Shown: piece by piece, positions 11,886 to 23,970 of the stretch | How the letters are laid out: each line of letters begins with the position of its first letter | Position numbering within the stretch: the stretch's first letter is position 1 | Assembly: GCA_964019695.1 (NCBI GenBank) | Contig: OZ026525.1 | Span: 59,862,253 to 59,926,252, forward strand | DNA: 64,000 nt | Source: Loripinus fragilis | Taxonomy: Eukaryota; Mollusca; Bivalvia; Lucinida; Lucinidae | Reading direction: 5' to 3' | Program-made: the position numbers and the translations under genes | Notes under the pieces: generated by a model | The model's database searches: none | Seen by the model: the letters and a program-made list of their open reading frames with translations, nothing else | Told to the model about the DNA's origin: nothing

Positions 11886-13171
11886 CATACATCTATCAAT
11901 TGGACGTGTGTTGCTGTTTTGTTATAAGTAGGACATCAAGCTGTCCCTTTCTGACAAGATCAGGTAAATGGTGTTAAAAGGTTCAATTCTACTTCAATCT
12001 TGATTTGGGAGAGCAGAAACAAAAAATCAATCCTCATTCCTATATTGATAATTCTTATTTCAAACAAATTGCCATTTTGGTATACATGAGGTCTTCGTCC
12101 CCTCTGAGTCAACCATCAAAATATGTTTCAAAGCAACTGGCCGTTTACAAAGTTGTGAAAACTTGAATTTTCTACCCCTGCACCTAATGTGTCATCCTTA
12201 AGCCTGGTGCCGTTTCGACCATGAATGCAGTGCTATTTTTCAAAGCATAAACGTGCTGAATTATTAAGGAATGGATAGAAGTGCTCTTTGAATCAAAAAG
12301 TGTAATTTCTTCTTTCTGCACATGATTGTGTACGAAAAATGCTAAAATAGGTAACGTTTGTCATTGGAAAGTTGAAACATGTCTTTAAGTTCAGTTTTAG
12401 ATGATTCTCTTCCCCACCTCTCCATTGATCCAAGATAGCATTCGGACAATGAAATGTCGCTACATACATACACATCATATGTAAAACACATCTTAGGTCA
12501 CATGTCGCATATCTTAGCATTGTTCGTACGCATGCGCAGAAAGAAGGCGTTTAACGTTTGGATTTAACGGGCCCACATATCCTTAAAATTTTACTGTATC
12601 TTACTCTTCGAAAAAAGTCAATGCATTCACTCAGTTTGGTCGAAAATGGGTACCCAGTTTGAAGATGGAAACTGAGAAATAAAGTGGAGGGGTTATAAAA
12701 TCCAAGTTTTCATGACTTTTGTAAATGTGAGTTGCTTTAAGGGAAGATATTTGAATTTTTCCTTTCTTCAAAAAGTCACGTCTCCTGGTGGCCATGGTTT
12801 TGACAGATCATATTCGTTTATAGCGTTTTCGCTATTTTGTAGAGGGTGAATTAGTGTTATTTTTTTCAAATTCTGACCATTATTTCAAAGAAGATGTTTT
12901 TTGATTTTTATATAGGTAAAGAGGCACCCTGGTTGCCATGTCAGAGATGTGTAATGTTTTCGCTAGTTTGGAACCAGATCATTCAGTAATCAATTCTTCT
13001 AAATTATTTTGAATTCTGATCACATGGTTGCTCGCGTAATGGTTTCAAACCATGCGGTACTTCTGTCCTAATTTACTCTTCTTTAAACAAAGAACAACAG
13101 AAAACAGTCTCAAAAGCATTTTATTCTTTGCCGAAGGCTTTAAAGATGAGATGATTAATTTTCAAGCGCAT

Positions 13172-13613
13172 ATCATGAGGGTATCAATGGGGTTTACTTA
13201 TTAACGAAGTATGGCCCTAAAATTTAACGATTAGCGAATTTTAGGGTAAATTTAGGGTAAATTTAACCAATAGCGGAATGAGAGCTTCTAGTGGTTAGGC
13301 ATAAAATATAATGATAAGCGATTTTGGGGCAGAGAAATACCGAATAGCGCAGTGGCTCATTTAATCAGTTTACGAACTTGATGGAAAACGCTTTTCTGCT
13401 ATTCCACATCGTAAATGCCTCCAGACAGGCTACTGATTTTTGGGCCTAAAATTTACTGATTTTTTGGCCAAAATTTAACCGATTAGCGATTTGGGGGCCT
13501 CAATTTTACTAGTTGGCGATTTGTGGGCATAACTTTAAAAATTAGCGATCAATGGGGCCCAAATTTTACTGATAAGCGATTTCAAAGGTACCCCATTGAG
13601 ACCCTCTATCATG
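13172..13613. mobile_element. 442-bp element with internal ~35-bp iterons
   Basis: Inverted ends ATCATGAGGGTATCAATGGG and TACCCCATTGAGACCCTCTA-type. Between them about ten imperfect units contain ATTAGCGATTT and GGGGCC...AAATTTA. It is nested within the 3.86-kb TIR element. Confidence 0.75.
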
Positions 13614-14204
13614 TATGGGTAATGTGCAATCGCTAGACCAAGAATTTTCTAGCAGACACTTAAGAGTAATCCGTTGTCTATCAGAAGAAAGGCGTTTACC
13701 ATACTGGCTCGTAAGGGTTAACTGACTCGTAAGGGGGAGTCAATGTCGTAAGTGTTGATTTTTTTTTTCTATTTAGTCTATGTCAATATTTTAAACCCGC
13801 TATTGACTAAACACTATTAATGCATAAAAGAAGATTCATGTTAAGTATATTTGTGTCACTAAACCTTCCAGTAAACATGTTAAAAAGCCCCTAAACCATG
13901 TTTATTTAAGATCAAAACCAAAAAATCAACACACCCTCGTCCAGGAGAAATTGATTTTTAGACTAACTACTCTGTTTTCCACTTCTGCTATTGCTTCCCA
14001 TTACACAAAAATGATAACTATTGGGAATAGCATTGCCTGATTTCTCAATATTAATCTGCAAACATTGAAATAAATGTAGAAGTCGCTAACTTACATGTTT
14101 TGCTCGTTTTATTTTCATCCCGTCACTCATATCTGGACGCTCTCGTAAGGCGACCGTTTGCATAACTTTTGATCGCCCCTTACGACATTACCACCCGTGA
14201 TACC

Positions 14205-15250
14205 GTAAGCCTTGTTTAAGAAGAGTTTATTGCAAATGGTGAAGTCAGCAACATAGCTAGATGCTCTAGCGAATCGGATGAGTTGAGAAATATAAACCCC
14301 ATAGGATGTAGAGCGAGGCACATCACCATCTAATTATGGGAAAATGATAATTTCAAAATCTAAATCGTCACGTTTATCGCTAATTTTGGTAGAAGCAATA
14401 TCAAATATAAGTCCAAAAACGAGGCTTCACTATTGGCTTTATTACGTTGAATTTCTGTAGGGTATAATTGACTTATCACATTGTCCAAATAAATATTCTT
14501 GCATAGAATTGGTTGCGCGAAGCTGTTTGAAGCCGTTTTCAAATGAACGAAAATCCATGTTCAAATCATGAGATTCACGTGCTGTTTGAATATGGTTTTA
14601 AACTTGACAAAGCCTAATCTAAGCCCTGAATAGTTTGCATGAAGCTACACGGGTAAGCGTTGTGGCCTTGACTGAGCATTTCGCCGATGCTTTTGTCCGC
14701 GAAAACGTTGCGCGCGTCTATGACGTTGTGGCGACGTAATGACGTTCGAAAGTTTGACACTGACGCCATTTTGTTTAGAGAATCCAGTGTAAGAAAAGGG
14801 ATATTTTAATGTTTAAGCGACGTTTTCAGTGCGATTAAAGTTGGAATTAGGTAAAATGTGCAAGAATAACGATCACAAATGTTTGTTTCATTGCATTAAC
14901 ATTTGTCGATAGCCTCGGACAATGTTTGAGTACTCGGCCTAACGGCCTCGTGTTCAAACAACGTTCTTAGGATCTGGCAAATCTTAATGCATGAAAGAAC
15001 TGTGTGATCCCTTTATAATTTATGTTGAAAATATCATCTATTTATCTAGATGTAGTGTTAAAAGTGTCAATACTATCAGCCCGCTAATCATTAGAAAGAG
15101 ACACCGAAAGTCCCTTTCATGACAAAACAAGAATTAATCCGCAACCAGGGGAGCACGATAAGTGTCCATGGGAATCCTTAAAATGTGTCTTTACAGTTTT
15201 TTGCCAAATGGTATAAAATGTTTTTCAACAATAAGCGCACCACATATATT
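14205..15250. other. Spacer with one palindromic patch
   Basis: An imperfect palindrome at about 14895-14998 is centred on ACTCGGCCTAACGGCCTCG. The rest shows no recognisable element or exon. Confidence 0.5.
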
Positions 15251-15660
15251 TTAACACGCCCAGGGGGGTATTCTTATTTTTTCTTCATACATACTCTCGG
15301 GCCCAGCATCTACCGTTCACCCCCCCCCCCCCCAAAAAAAAAAAGAAAAATAAGAAAATATCAGGAATTTCAAGTACCCCAAAAAATATTTTAAATTTTA
15401 GCAACCCCAAAAAATATGCCCTATTCTGTACCTTGATCTTAAAGAAAAGACCCTAAAATGCACAGAAATGACCCCTAAATATAGTCCAATTTTGTGATGA
15501 CCCCAAAAAATATCCACAAAATCTTCATACCAAGAAAATATTTATTTTTCTGAAAACCCAAAAAAATATTGAAATTAAAAAATTTCAACCAAACAAAATG
15601 CCCCGAGCCTACGTGTGTATGAAAATATCAGAGTACCCCCCCCCCCCCCCCCCGGGTTAA
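15251..15660. mobile_element. Poly-C-bearing TIR element
   Basis: Outer inverted words are TTAACACGCCCAGGGGGGTA on the left and its diverged inverse ending CGGGTTAA near 15659. Poly-C runs sit at about 15320-15334 and 15636-15653, and between them is an A-rich interior with repeated 'ccccaaaaaatat' motifs. Non-coding. Confidence 0.65.
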
Positions 15661-15953
15661 CAAGACCATGCATGATATTTTTCGGCTGTTCGGGGGTAAA
15701 AAATGATTTTATGTCGTAACATGCAAGGTAATGAGAGCCTTCTCTATGGAAGATTCTTTTAATAAGATTAATAAGTTTATCATTAATTAAAATATGAGGT
15801 AAAGTAGTGCAAAAAGTAGAAAAATCATATCTAGACAAACTGGTTGCATTGAAATCCATAGCTTTAAGTTTATATAAAACTTACATGATTTTTAATAGAC
15901 AAAAAAGATTCTTACTGGATCTTTCATATATACCTTTTCGCATTACTTAAGAA

Positions 15954-16123
15954 ATAGATCAGCTCTAGCAGTGAATTGTTGAGTAATAATTCACTGTTTG
16001 GAGGTCAGTTGTAAAGAAGATCAAATCACGAGCGCGCAGCGCGAGTGATTTATCTTCGTACAACTTACCGACAAACAGTGAATTATTACTCAACAATTCA
16101 CGCACTGGGGCTGATCTATTTCG
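15954..16123. repeat. 170-bp palindrome
   Basis: Arms 'gatcag' + GTGAATTGTTGAGTAATAAT and its inverse, with a GCGCGCAGCGCG-like centre near 16035. It has no coding function. Confidence 0.85.
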
Positions 16124-16616
16124 ATTCTAACACAAAATAAACGACAAAAACACATTTGAAATCTTCAGCCGCTTCCAACTTTCCGCCATTGCACTGAAGA
16201 ACTCCCGCCAATACTTAGACTACGTCGCATACGTTTACATGTATTTGTAACGTCTTTCAAGCGTAAATACGACGTTACACCGTCTAACGTCATGAATGAC
16301 GTCATTTTCCAGTAACAAATTACGTCAGCTAGCACGTACTTTCCTCGCGATTTCAAAACTGTGAATTATTGTTTGATATATCACACTTTTTTAGCATTAG
16401 CTCTATAGGCGAGGTGTGTTAGAATTAATAATATGTTTTTGATAGCAGTTATACATTAGGTTAACAATTTAGAAAGTCTGTTGTCGTACAAGATTATTGC
16501 AATAAATCTTGCTTTAAATATAATAATGATTTTATGGAGTTTAGGTAACCAATATAACGTAATGTCTTCACTGTTTGCAAAAGTATCAATTTAAGGGGTT
16601 CCGGTATGCAAAGCTA
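16124..16616. other. Spacer before the satellite
   Basis: No exon or element was recognised. An AT-rich unique-looking sequence leads into the 20-bp array. Confidence 0.4.
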
Positions 16617-17043
16617 ACATTTCATGAATGCACATTATTTCTCATGAATGTACATAATTTCTCGTGAATGTACATTATTTCTAATGAATGTACATAACTT
16701 CTCATGAATATACATAGCTTCTTATGAATGCACATAACTTCTCATATGTGCATAACCTCCCATGAATATGCATGACTTCTCATGAATGCACATAGCTTCT
16801 CATGGCTGTACATAACTTCTCATGAATGTACATAACTTCTTGTGAATGCACATAACTTTTCATGGCTGTACATAGCTTCTCATGAATGTACATAACTTCT
16901 TATGAATGCACATAACTTCTCATGAATGTACATAACTTCTCATGAATCTACATAACTTCTTATGAATGCACATAACTTCTCATTAATGTACATAGCTTCT
17001 CATAAATGTACATAACTTATTATGAATCTACATAACGTCTTAT
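16617..17043. repeat. 20-bp satellite, left block
   Basis: About 21 head-to-tail units of consensus ATGAATGTACATAACTTCTC with point changes. It is the same satellite as 20323-23600. The two blocks are separated only by the foldback element at 17044-20322, so they were one array before that insertion. Confidence 0.95.
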
Positions 17044-17859
17044 TAGTCCGGCAGAATTTGGGCGTATTTTAGGAGGACCTGGAACTTGATTTTAAAGTTT
17101 TTTCTTTGTTGATTCTGGTAGTACATACATTGTCCTTGAAAAATCCCAGTGATGCAAATCTGGCATAATTGAGCATTTCGATTTATCCAAGATGGCGTCC
17201 AAGATGGAAGCCAATTATCAGTGAAAATGTTGTGTGACACGGAATATATGTCTCAAACCCATTTTTTCTTAAATTGTATGCTATGAATTTGGAAGCTAAT
17301 TGTAGACACTTAGCTTGTAACCAAATAAAAAGTAGGAAAAAAGAATGCGGACACGATGGCCGCCAAGATGGCAGTTTATAACAAAAAAAATTACCTTCCC
17401 TGAGACTGGTAAGCTTCAAAAATTTGCTTGCAAAATTTTATTTTAATGATTTTTGAACTACAAACATTGTCCTTTTAACATCCTAGTGATGCTATTAGTA
17501 AATCATTCAGAATGTGATATCTTCAAGATGGCATCCAGGATGGTACCCCACAAGTTTTACAACCCTGTAAGAGCGGAATCCTACCTGTAGGCATGTCTGA
17601 TGGATTTGTAATAGATCAGATACCTTGCTTGATAGAGCAGCTTTTTACAAACATGCGTAGATGAATTCATGAACCCAGCATGTCTGCTAATAGTTGCAAT
17701 GTACAAGAAGGCATATCTGAGAGTCGCACCGGATTATCAGACACTTCTGATATAATGGCACCTCTGTACAAGTAGCACCAGACTTGTAACCACCCTTCTT
17801 CCATCTGCACTCGACTAGTAAAATGATGATTGCAGTGGCAATTGACAAGAAGGCATGGC

Positions 17860-18460
17860 CTATAGTGAGGTACCACGCCAACAGGTATGGTCTATAGTGA
17901 GGAACCACAACAACAGGCATGGTTGATGCTGAGGCACCACACCAGAAGTCATTGCCTGTAGTTAGGCACCACGCCAGAAGGCATGGCCTATACTGAGGCA
18001 CCACACCAGCACAGCAGGGCTAATATTGAGGCACCATGCCAGAAGGCATGGCTAATAGTGAGGCAACACACCAGCAGGCATGGCTGATAGTGAGGCCCCA
18101 CACCAGAAGTCATTGCCTGTAGTTAGGCACCACGCCAGAAGGCATGGCCTATACTGAGGCACCACACCAGCACAGCAGGGCTGATATTGAGGCACCATGC
18201 CAAAAGCCATAGCTGATAGTGAGGCAACACACCAGCAGGCATGGCTGATAGTGAGGCTCCACACCAGAAGTCATTGCCTGTAGTAAGCACCAACGCCAGA
18301 AGGCATGATCTATACTGAGGCACCACACCAGCACAGCAGGGCTAATATTTAGGCACCACATCAGAAGGTATGGCCTGTAGTGAGGCATCACACCAGCAGG
18401 CACAGCTGATAGTGAGACACCATACCAACAGGTATGGCAGATATATGCACAACACAGCTC
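17860..18460. repeat. ~32-bp minisatellite with 161-bp higher-order period
   Basis: Units of the type GAGGCACCACACCAGAAGGC + ATGGCTGATAGT repeat here. The variant AGAAGTCATTGCCTGTAG recurs at 17944, 18105 and 18266, exactly 161 bases apart, i.e. five units per higher-order repeat. Open frames on the minus strand are by-products of the array. Confidence 0.92.
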
Positions 18461-18769
18461 ACATGCAGGATTGAGTGGCAAATACCCAGCAAGAATCCAT
18501 CTTGCAGCAGCACTGAACCAGTAGGCATATTTGAACAGCAGCGGTGTTTGTGGCAGTAAATACACTTGGTCAGCAGGCATATATGTTGCAGCTGCAACAG
18601 CGTAGCAACTCTCTGGAGTAGCACTCGACCAGGCAACAGTCTTGCCTAATAAATTTCACACTGTTAGTTGGCATGTATGATGGACGGGCATCAGTCTAGA
18701 AAGTTTTCTCTTTGATTTTCAATAGACCTGGATTTTTGTCTGATTGAATACTGTTGAAGTGTTACCAAA

Positions 18770-19260
18770 CGGTAGCCATGTATTGCCACAAGGTCACCAC
18801 ATCAGACACCCTTACCATCACATCCTTACTGTTGCACTGGAGCAGCAGGCATGTCTGTGTAAGTTGCACTCAGCCAATGTGCATGTCTGTTCACCTTGCA
18901 CTAGACCATCAGCCCAGTCATCATTGCCACAGGGTCATCAGACATATTTAACATTACACATGTTTGGCTATGTGGTACAGGACCAACACACATGTCTGAA
19001 ACAAAGCGGGGAATTTCTGTATCAGCTTCACGAGACTAGCAGGCATGCTGCAGCGCCCAGGTGTCTTTAAACTCTGCTATTAAACAGCAGGCATGTTGGT
19101 TACAATTGCACTCTACTTGCATGCATTTCACCAGCATGTATGTTTGAATCAGTTGCAACTGACTTGCAAGCACATCTGTAGTTGTGGGGGCTGAATCGGC
19201 AGGTATATGTTTAACACTTGCCTCAGACCTGCAGTTATGTCTCTATAATGGTCATACCCA
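18770..19260. repeat. Degenerate ~40-bp minisatellite in the foldback element
   Basis: Repeated words GGCATGTCTGT, TTGCACT and 'gaccagcag' at irregular spacing. The inverse arrangement fills 38540-39400 of the second element copy. Confidence 0.75.
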
Positions 19261-20402
19261 ACCACAACGTTTTTAGTTATATCGTCCGTTCAGTATACTC
19301 TGGCATTTATCGCTTCATCTTTTGGACAGAGTGTTTTCCCAAAGTAGGAACTATGATAGTATGGTATTATCAGATCTAGCTTAAGGTGGTCTGGAAAGTG
19401 GTGTATGGTGTGATGAATACAATTCCCAAAACAAAGACAAAACATAACATTACAAAAAGTATGAGTCTGTTATTTTTTCCGTGGAGTGTATCATAGCAAA
19501 AGCCATGTGATTCCCCACTCTGTTATTGCTGCCATCTTGGACGTCATCTGAAATATTTCAAAACGCAGAAAACAACAACAATATGCCAGTCAAATTCTCC
19601 AAATACAACCACTGTTGAAAACTGTCCGAAAATAGTTATTAGCTGTGGTCAGGTTGAATTTTGCTTAAAAATGGCGGCCATCTTGGACACCATTTAAAAT
19701 ATTTAAACCTTCTGAACCAAAACCAATTATCCATTTAATCGTTTGAACCATAATGCCTCTTAACAGCCATAAAAAGTCCAAATAAAATGCTTTTTATCGA
19801 GTTTATTTGTCAGGTAGGTCTTTAGAGCATTACTGGCGGCCATCTTGGACGCCATCTTTAATATTTTTTACTCTGGGAATCAAACAAATTTTCCACCTTA
19901 ATTGTTTGCAATATTTGATAGCCTCTTACTTCTATAAAAATCAAAATTAAAATGATTTTATTGACTATGTTGGCCAAATAAGTCTTCGGAGCCTAACTGA
20001 CGGCCATTTTGGATGCCATCTTTAATACTTCAACCTTCTGAATCAAAACAATGTTCTATTTTAATTGTTTGTACCATTTAGCATCTAAACATCCACGAAA
20101 AAGTCAAAATTAAAGTGCTCTTTATCCCGTAGGTTTTTCATATACGTCTAAGGAGCCTAACTGACGGCCATCTTGGACGCCATCTCTAATATTTCAAAAC
20201 GCTCAATGATGCCAGAGTGGCATCAGTTGGATTCATCAAGTACAATGTATTAACAACAAGAATCAGCAAAGAAAAAAACTTTAAAATCAAGTTCCAGGTC
20301 GTTCTTGTTTTCTAACGGACTATATGAATGCACATAACTTCTCATGAATGTACATAACTTCTCATGAATGTACATAAAGTTTCATGAATGCACATAACTT
20401 CT

Positions 20403-20542
20403 CATGAACAAAGGTCCAGAAAAGGAAATTGTATGAGCGTAAAATTGTAATTATTTTCTTACCTATCAATTTAAACATGTGTTTTGGATTAGAAATAAAA
20501 AAGTTGTTTTCCAATACGCACTCTTATCTGGAGCCCTGATGA
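20403..20542. repeat. MITE family A inside satellite, hairpin core deleted
   Basis: Left flank 'ggtccagaaaaggaaattg' and right flank 'cttatctggagccctga' are present, but the GAACCGTCTC stem is gone. It looks like an older or deletion-bearing relative of the four copies that follow. Confidence 0.8.
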
Positions 20543-20946
20543 ATGCACATAACTTCTCATGAATGTACATAACTTCTCGTGAAATGTGCATAACTTCTCA
20601 TGAATGTACATAACTTCTCATGAATGTACATAATTTCTCGTGTACTGTGCAAAACTTCTAATGAATGTACATAACTTCTCATCAATGTACATAGCTTCTC
20701 ATGTATCTACTTTATTTCTCATGAAAGTACATAACTTCTCATGAATCTACATAACTTCTCATGAATGCACATAACTTCTTATGAATGCACATAACTTCTC
20801 ATGAATGCACATAACTTTTCATGAATGTACATAACTTCTCATGAATGTACATTACTTCTCATGATTATACATTACTTCTCATGATCTACACAACTTCTCA
20901 TAAATCTACATAATTTCTCATGAATGTGCATAACTTCTCATAGGCA

Positions 20947-21136
20947 TAGGTCCAGATATGGAATTATTATTAGCGTAATATTGTAATAAATTTTCTTACC
21001 CATCAATTTAAACATGTGTTTTGGGTGCTCAGAAGAACCGTATCATTGAGACGGTTCTTTTGAGCACCCATAACATATGTTTTGGATGAGAAGTAAAGTA
21101 AATATTTTGCCAAACGCACTCTTATCTGGAGCCCTG
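20947..21136. repeat. MITE family A, satellite copy 1
   Basis: Ends 'ggtccagatatgg' / 'cttatctggagccctg'; hairpin AGAACCGTATCATTGAGACG at its centre. Part of the 744-bp unit. Confidence 0.9.
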
Positions 21137-21687
21137 ATTAATGTACATTACTTCTCATGAATCTACTAAACTTCTCATGAAAGTGCATAACTTCTCATGA
21201 ATGTACATAACTTCTCATGAATCTACATATCTTCTCATGAATCTACATAAATTCTCACGAATGTACATAACTTCTCATGAATGTACATAACTTCTCATGA
21301 ATGTGCATAACTTCTCATGTAATGTGCATAACTTCTCGTGAAATGTGCATAACTTCTCATGAATGTACATAACTTCTCATGAATGTACATAACTTCTCAT
21401 GTAATGTGCATAACTTCTCATGTAATGTGCATAACTTCTCATGTAATGTACATAACTTCTCATAAAATGTACATAACTTCTCATAAAATGTGCATAACTT
21501 CCCATGAATGCACATAACTTCTCATGAATGCACATAACTTCTCATGAATGCACATAACTTTTCATGAATGTACATAACTTCTCATGAATGTACATTACTT
21601 CTCATGATTTTACATTACTTCTCATGAATCTACACAACTTCTCATAAATCTACATAATTTCTCATGAATGTGCATAACTTCTCATAG

Positions 21688-21880
21688 GCATAGGTCCAGA
21701 TATGGATTTTTTATTAGCGTAATATTGTAATAAATTTTTTTACCCATCAATTTAAACATGTGTTTTGGGTGCTCAAAAGAACCGTCTCATTGAGACGGTT
21801 CTTTTGAGCACCTCTAACATATGTTTTGGATGAGAAATAAAGTAAATAGTTTGCCAAACGCACTCTTATCTGGAGCCCTG
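21688..21880. repeat. MITE family A, satellite copy 2
   Basis: As copy 1, 744 bases further, with a perfect AAGAACCGTCTC / GAGACGGTTCTT stem. Confidence 0.9.
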
Positions 21881-22435
21881 ATTAATGTACATTACTTCTC
21901 ATGAATCTACTAAACTTCTCATGAAAGTGCAAAACTTCTCATGAATGTACATAACTTCTCATGAATCTACATATCTTCTCATGAATCTACATAAATTCTC
22001 ACGAATGTACATAACTTCTCATGAATGTACATAACTTCTCATGAATGTGCATAACTTCTCATGTAATGTGCATAACTTCTCGTGAAATGTGCATAACTTC
22101 TCATGAATGTACATAACTTCTCATGAATGTACATAACTTCTCATGTAATGGGCATAACTTCTCATGTAATGTGCATAACTTCTCATGTAATGTACATAAC
22201 TTCTCATAAAATGTACATAACTTCTCATAAAATGTGCATAACTTCTCATGAATGCACATAACTTCTCATGAATGCACATAGCTTCTCATGAATGCACATA
22301 ACTTTTCATGAATGTACATAACTTCTCATGAATGTACATTACTTCTCATGATTATACATTACTTCTCATGAATCTACACAACTTCTCATAAATCTACATA
22401 ATTTCTCATGAATGTGCATAACTTCTCATAGGCAT

Positions 22436-22624
22436 AGGTCCAGATATGGAATTTTTATTAGCGTAATATTGTAATAAATTTTCTTACCCATCAATTTAAA
22501 CATGTGTTTTGGGTGCTCAGAAGAACCGTCTCATTGAGACGGTTCTTTTGAGCACCCATAACATATGTTTTGGATGAGAAATAAAGTAAATATTTTGCCA
22601 AACGCACTCTTATCTGGAGCCCTG
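22436..22624. repeat. MITE family A, satellite copy 3
   Basis: As copy 2, 744 bases further. Confidence 0.9.
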
Positions 22625-23179
22625 ATTAATGTACATTACTTCTCATGAATCTACTAAACTTCTCATGAAAGTGCATAACTTCTCATGAATGTACATAACT
22701 TCTCATGAATCTACATATCTTCTCATGAATCTACATAAATTCTCACGAATGTACATAACTTCTCATGAATGTACATAACTTCTCATGAATGTGCATAACT
22801 TCTCATGTAATGTGCATAACTTCTCGTGAAATGTGCATAACTTCTCATGAATGTACATAACTTCTCATGAATGTACATAACTTCTCATGTAATGTGCATA
22901 ACTTCTCATGTAATGTGCATAACTTCTCATGTAATGTACATAACTTCTCATAAAATGTACATAACTTCTCATAAAATGTGCATAACTTCTCATGAATGCA
23001 CATAACTTCTCATGAATGCACATAGCTTCTCATGAATGCACATAACTTTTCATGAATGTACATAACTTCTCATGAATGTACATTACTTCTCATGATTATA
23101 CATTACTTCTCATGAATCTACACAACTTCTCATAAATCTACATAATTTCTCATGAATGTGCATAACTTCTCATAGGCAT

Positions 23180-23368
23180 AGGTCCAGATATGGAATTTTT
23201 ATTAGCGTAATATTGTAATAAATTTTCTTACCCATCAATTTAAACATGTGTTTTGGGTGCTCAGAAGAACCGTCTCATTGAAACGGTTCTTTTGAGCACC
23301 CATAACATATGTTTTGGATGAGAAATAAAGTAAATATTTTGCCAAACGCACTCTTATCTGGAGCCCTG
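23180..23368. repeat. MITE family A, satellite copy 4
   Basis: As copy 3, 744 bases further, with one stem mismatch (TTGAAACGG). Confidence 0.9.
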
Positions 23369-23787
23369 ATTAATGTACATTACTTCTCATGAATCTACTA
23401 AACTCTCATGAAAGTGCATAACTTCTCATGAATGTACATAACTTCTCATGAATCTACATATCTTCTCATGAATCTACATAAATTCTCACGAATGTACATA
23501 ACTTCTCATGAATCTACATAACTTCTCACGAATGTACATAACTTCTCATGAATGTGCATATCTTCTCATGAATGTACATAACTTCTCATGAATATACATT
23601 TATCAGTTACCTCTCATATTAAGTGTATTGCTGCACGTTGTCTGATAAACATGGTCTATCACGCGACATGTGCCTTTATCAGGACATGATAAGGTTGCAC
23701 TTTTTGAATGACGTCGCGAATCAACATAAAAATCGAAAATTACGCCAAAATCTCTAGTTTGAAGAGTAAAACAATGGGTAAACTGAT

Positions 23788-23945
23788 AAATAGAATACCA
23801 GGTTCGCGTCTTTTGATATCAAGTTTACCAGGCTAGGCTTTGAGAACGCGTGTTGAATCGCTCGGCAAGCCTCGCGATGTCAACAAGCGTTCTCAGAGCC
23901 TTGCCTGGTAAACTTGATATCAAAAGACACTCATCTAGTATTCTC
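23788..23945. repeat. Palindrome next to a splice acceptor
   Basis: Arms share TTTTGATATCAAGTTTACCA and its inverse, with outer GAATACCAG / CTAGTATTC. It ends about 25 bases before the acceptor used by exon 2 of the receptor-like gene. Confidence 0.85.
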
Positions 23946-23970
23946 TATGTACTTGCCCTGCGTTTAACAG

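Larger units (their letters stand above)
10339..14199. mobile_element. 3.86-kb TIR element with 5-bp target duplication
   Basis: Long terminal inverted repeats start CACGGGTGGTAATGTCGTAA and stay alignable for about 70 bases (10339-10408 and 14130-14199). Both ends are flanked by ATACC (10334-10338, 14200-14204). Interior motifs related to the TIR (ACGACATT, CTCGTAAGGG) recur near 10780-10800 and 13705-13760. No transposase could be read, so it is probably non-autonomous or badly decayed. It carries SINE fragments (11209, 11750) and a nested element (13172-13613). Confidence 0.85.
17044..20322. mobile_element. 3.28-kb foldback element, copy 1
   Basis: The termini are TAGTCCG and CGGACTA. Inside them, long inverted arms share ACCTGGAACTTGATTTTAAA (17080 region) and its inverse (20275-20300). 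Both arms contain several copies of an AAGATGGCGTCCAAGATGG-type module, in opposite orientation on the two sides. TAT flanks both ends (17041-17043, 20323-20325), consistent with a 3-bp duplication and insertion into the 20-bp satellite. The core consists of minisatellites (17660-18640 and about 18770-19260). No transposase was found. A second copy is at 37429-39430. Confidence 0.85.
20323..23600. repeat. 20-bp satellite, right block with 744-bp higher-order units
   Basis: Same ATGAATGTACATAACTTCTC unit with 21-bp variants (ATGTAATGTGCATAACTTCTC). From about 20945 the array is organised in 744-bp units, each made of about 27 short units plus one family A hairpin MITE. Two independent anchors give the spacing: CATCAATTTAAAC at 21001, 21745, 22489 and 23233, and GCCCTGATTA at 21131, 21875, 22619 and 23363. 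Units are nearly identical, pointing to recent amplification by unequal exchange. Confidence 0.96.
8875..23970 (+). other. Intron 1 of the receptor-like gene (about 15.1 kb)
   Basis: Inferred from donor GTACTG at 8875 and acceptor TTTAACAG ending at 23970, with compatible phase 2. Almost all of it is repeats: an R1 copy, a palindrome, a 3.86-kb TIR element, a 20-bp satellite with 744-bp higher-order units, and a 3.28-kb foldback element. No further exon was recognised inside. A small missed exon cannot be excluded. Confidence 0.6.

Noticed and set aside
17667..18636. Five overlapping minus-strand open frames of 67-143 codons
   Set aside because: They follow the ~32-bp minisatellite and recur with its 161-bp period. 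Overlapping frames on repeat DNA are not evidence of genes.
16617..23600. Regular 20-bp repeats as a CRISPR array
   Set aside because: Units are head-to-tail without unique spacers, in a eukaryotic context; this is a satellite.
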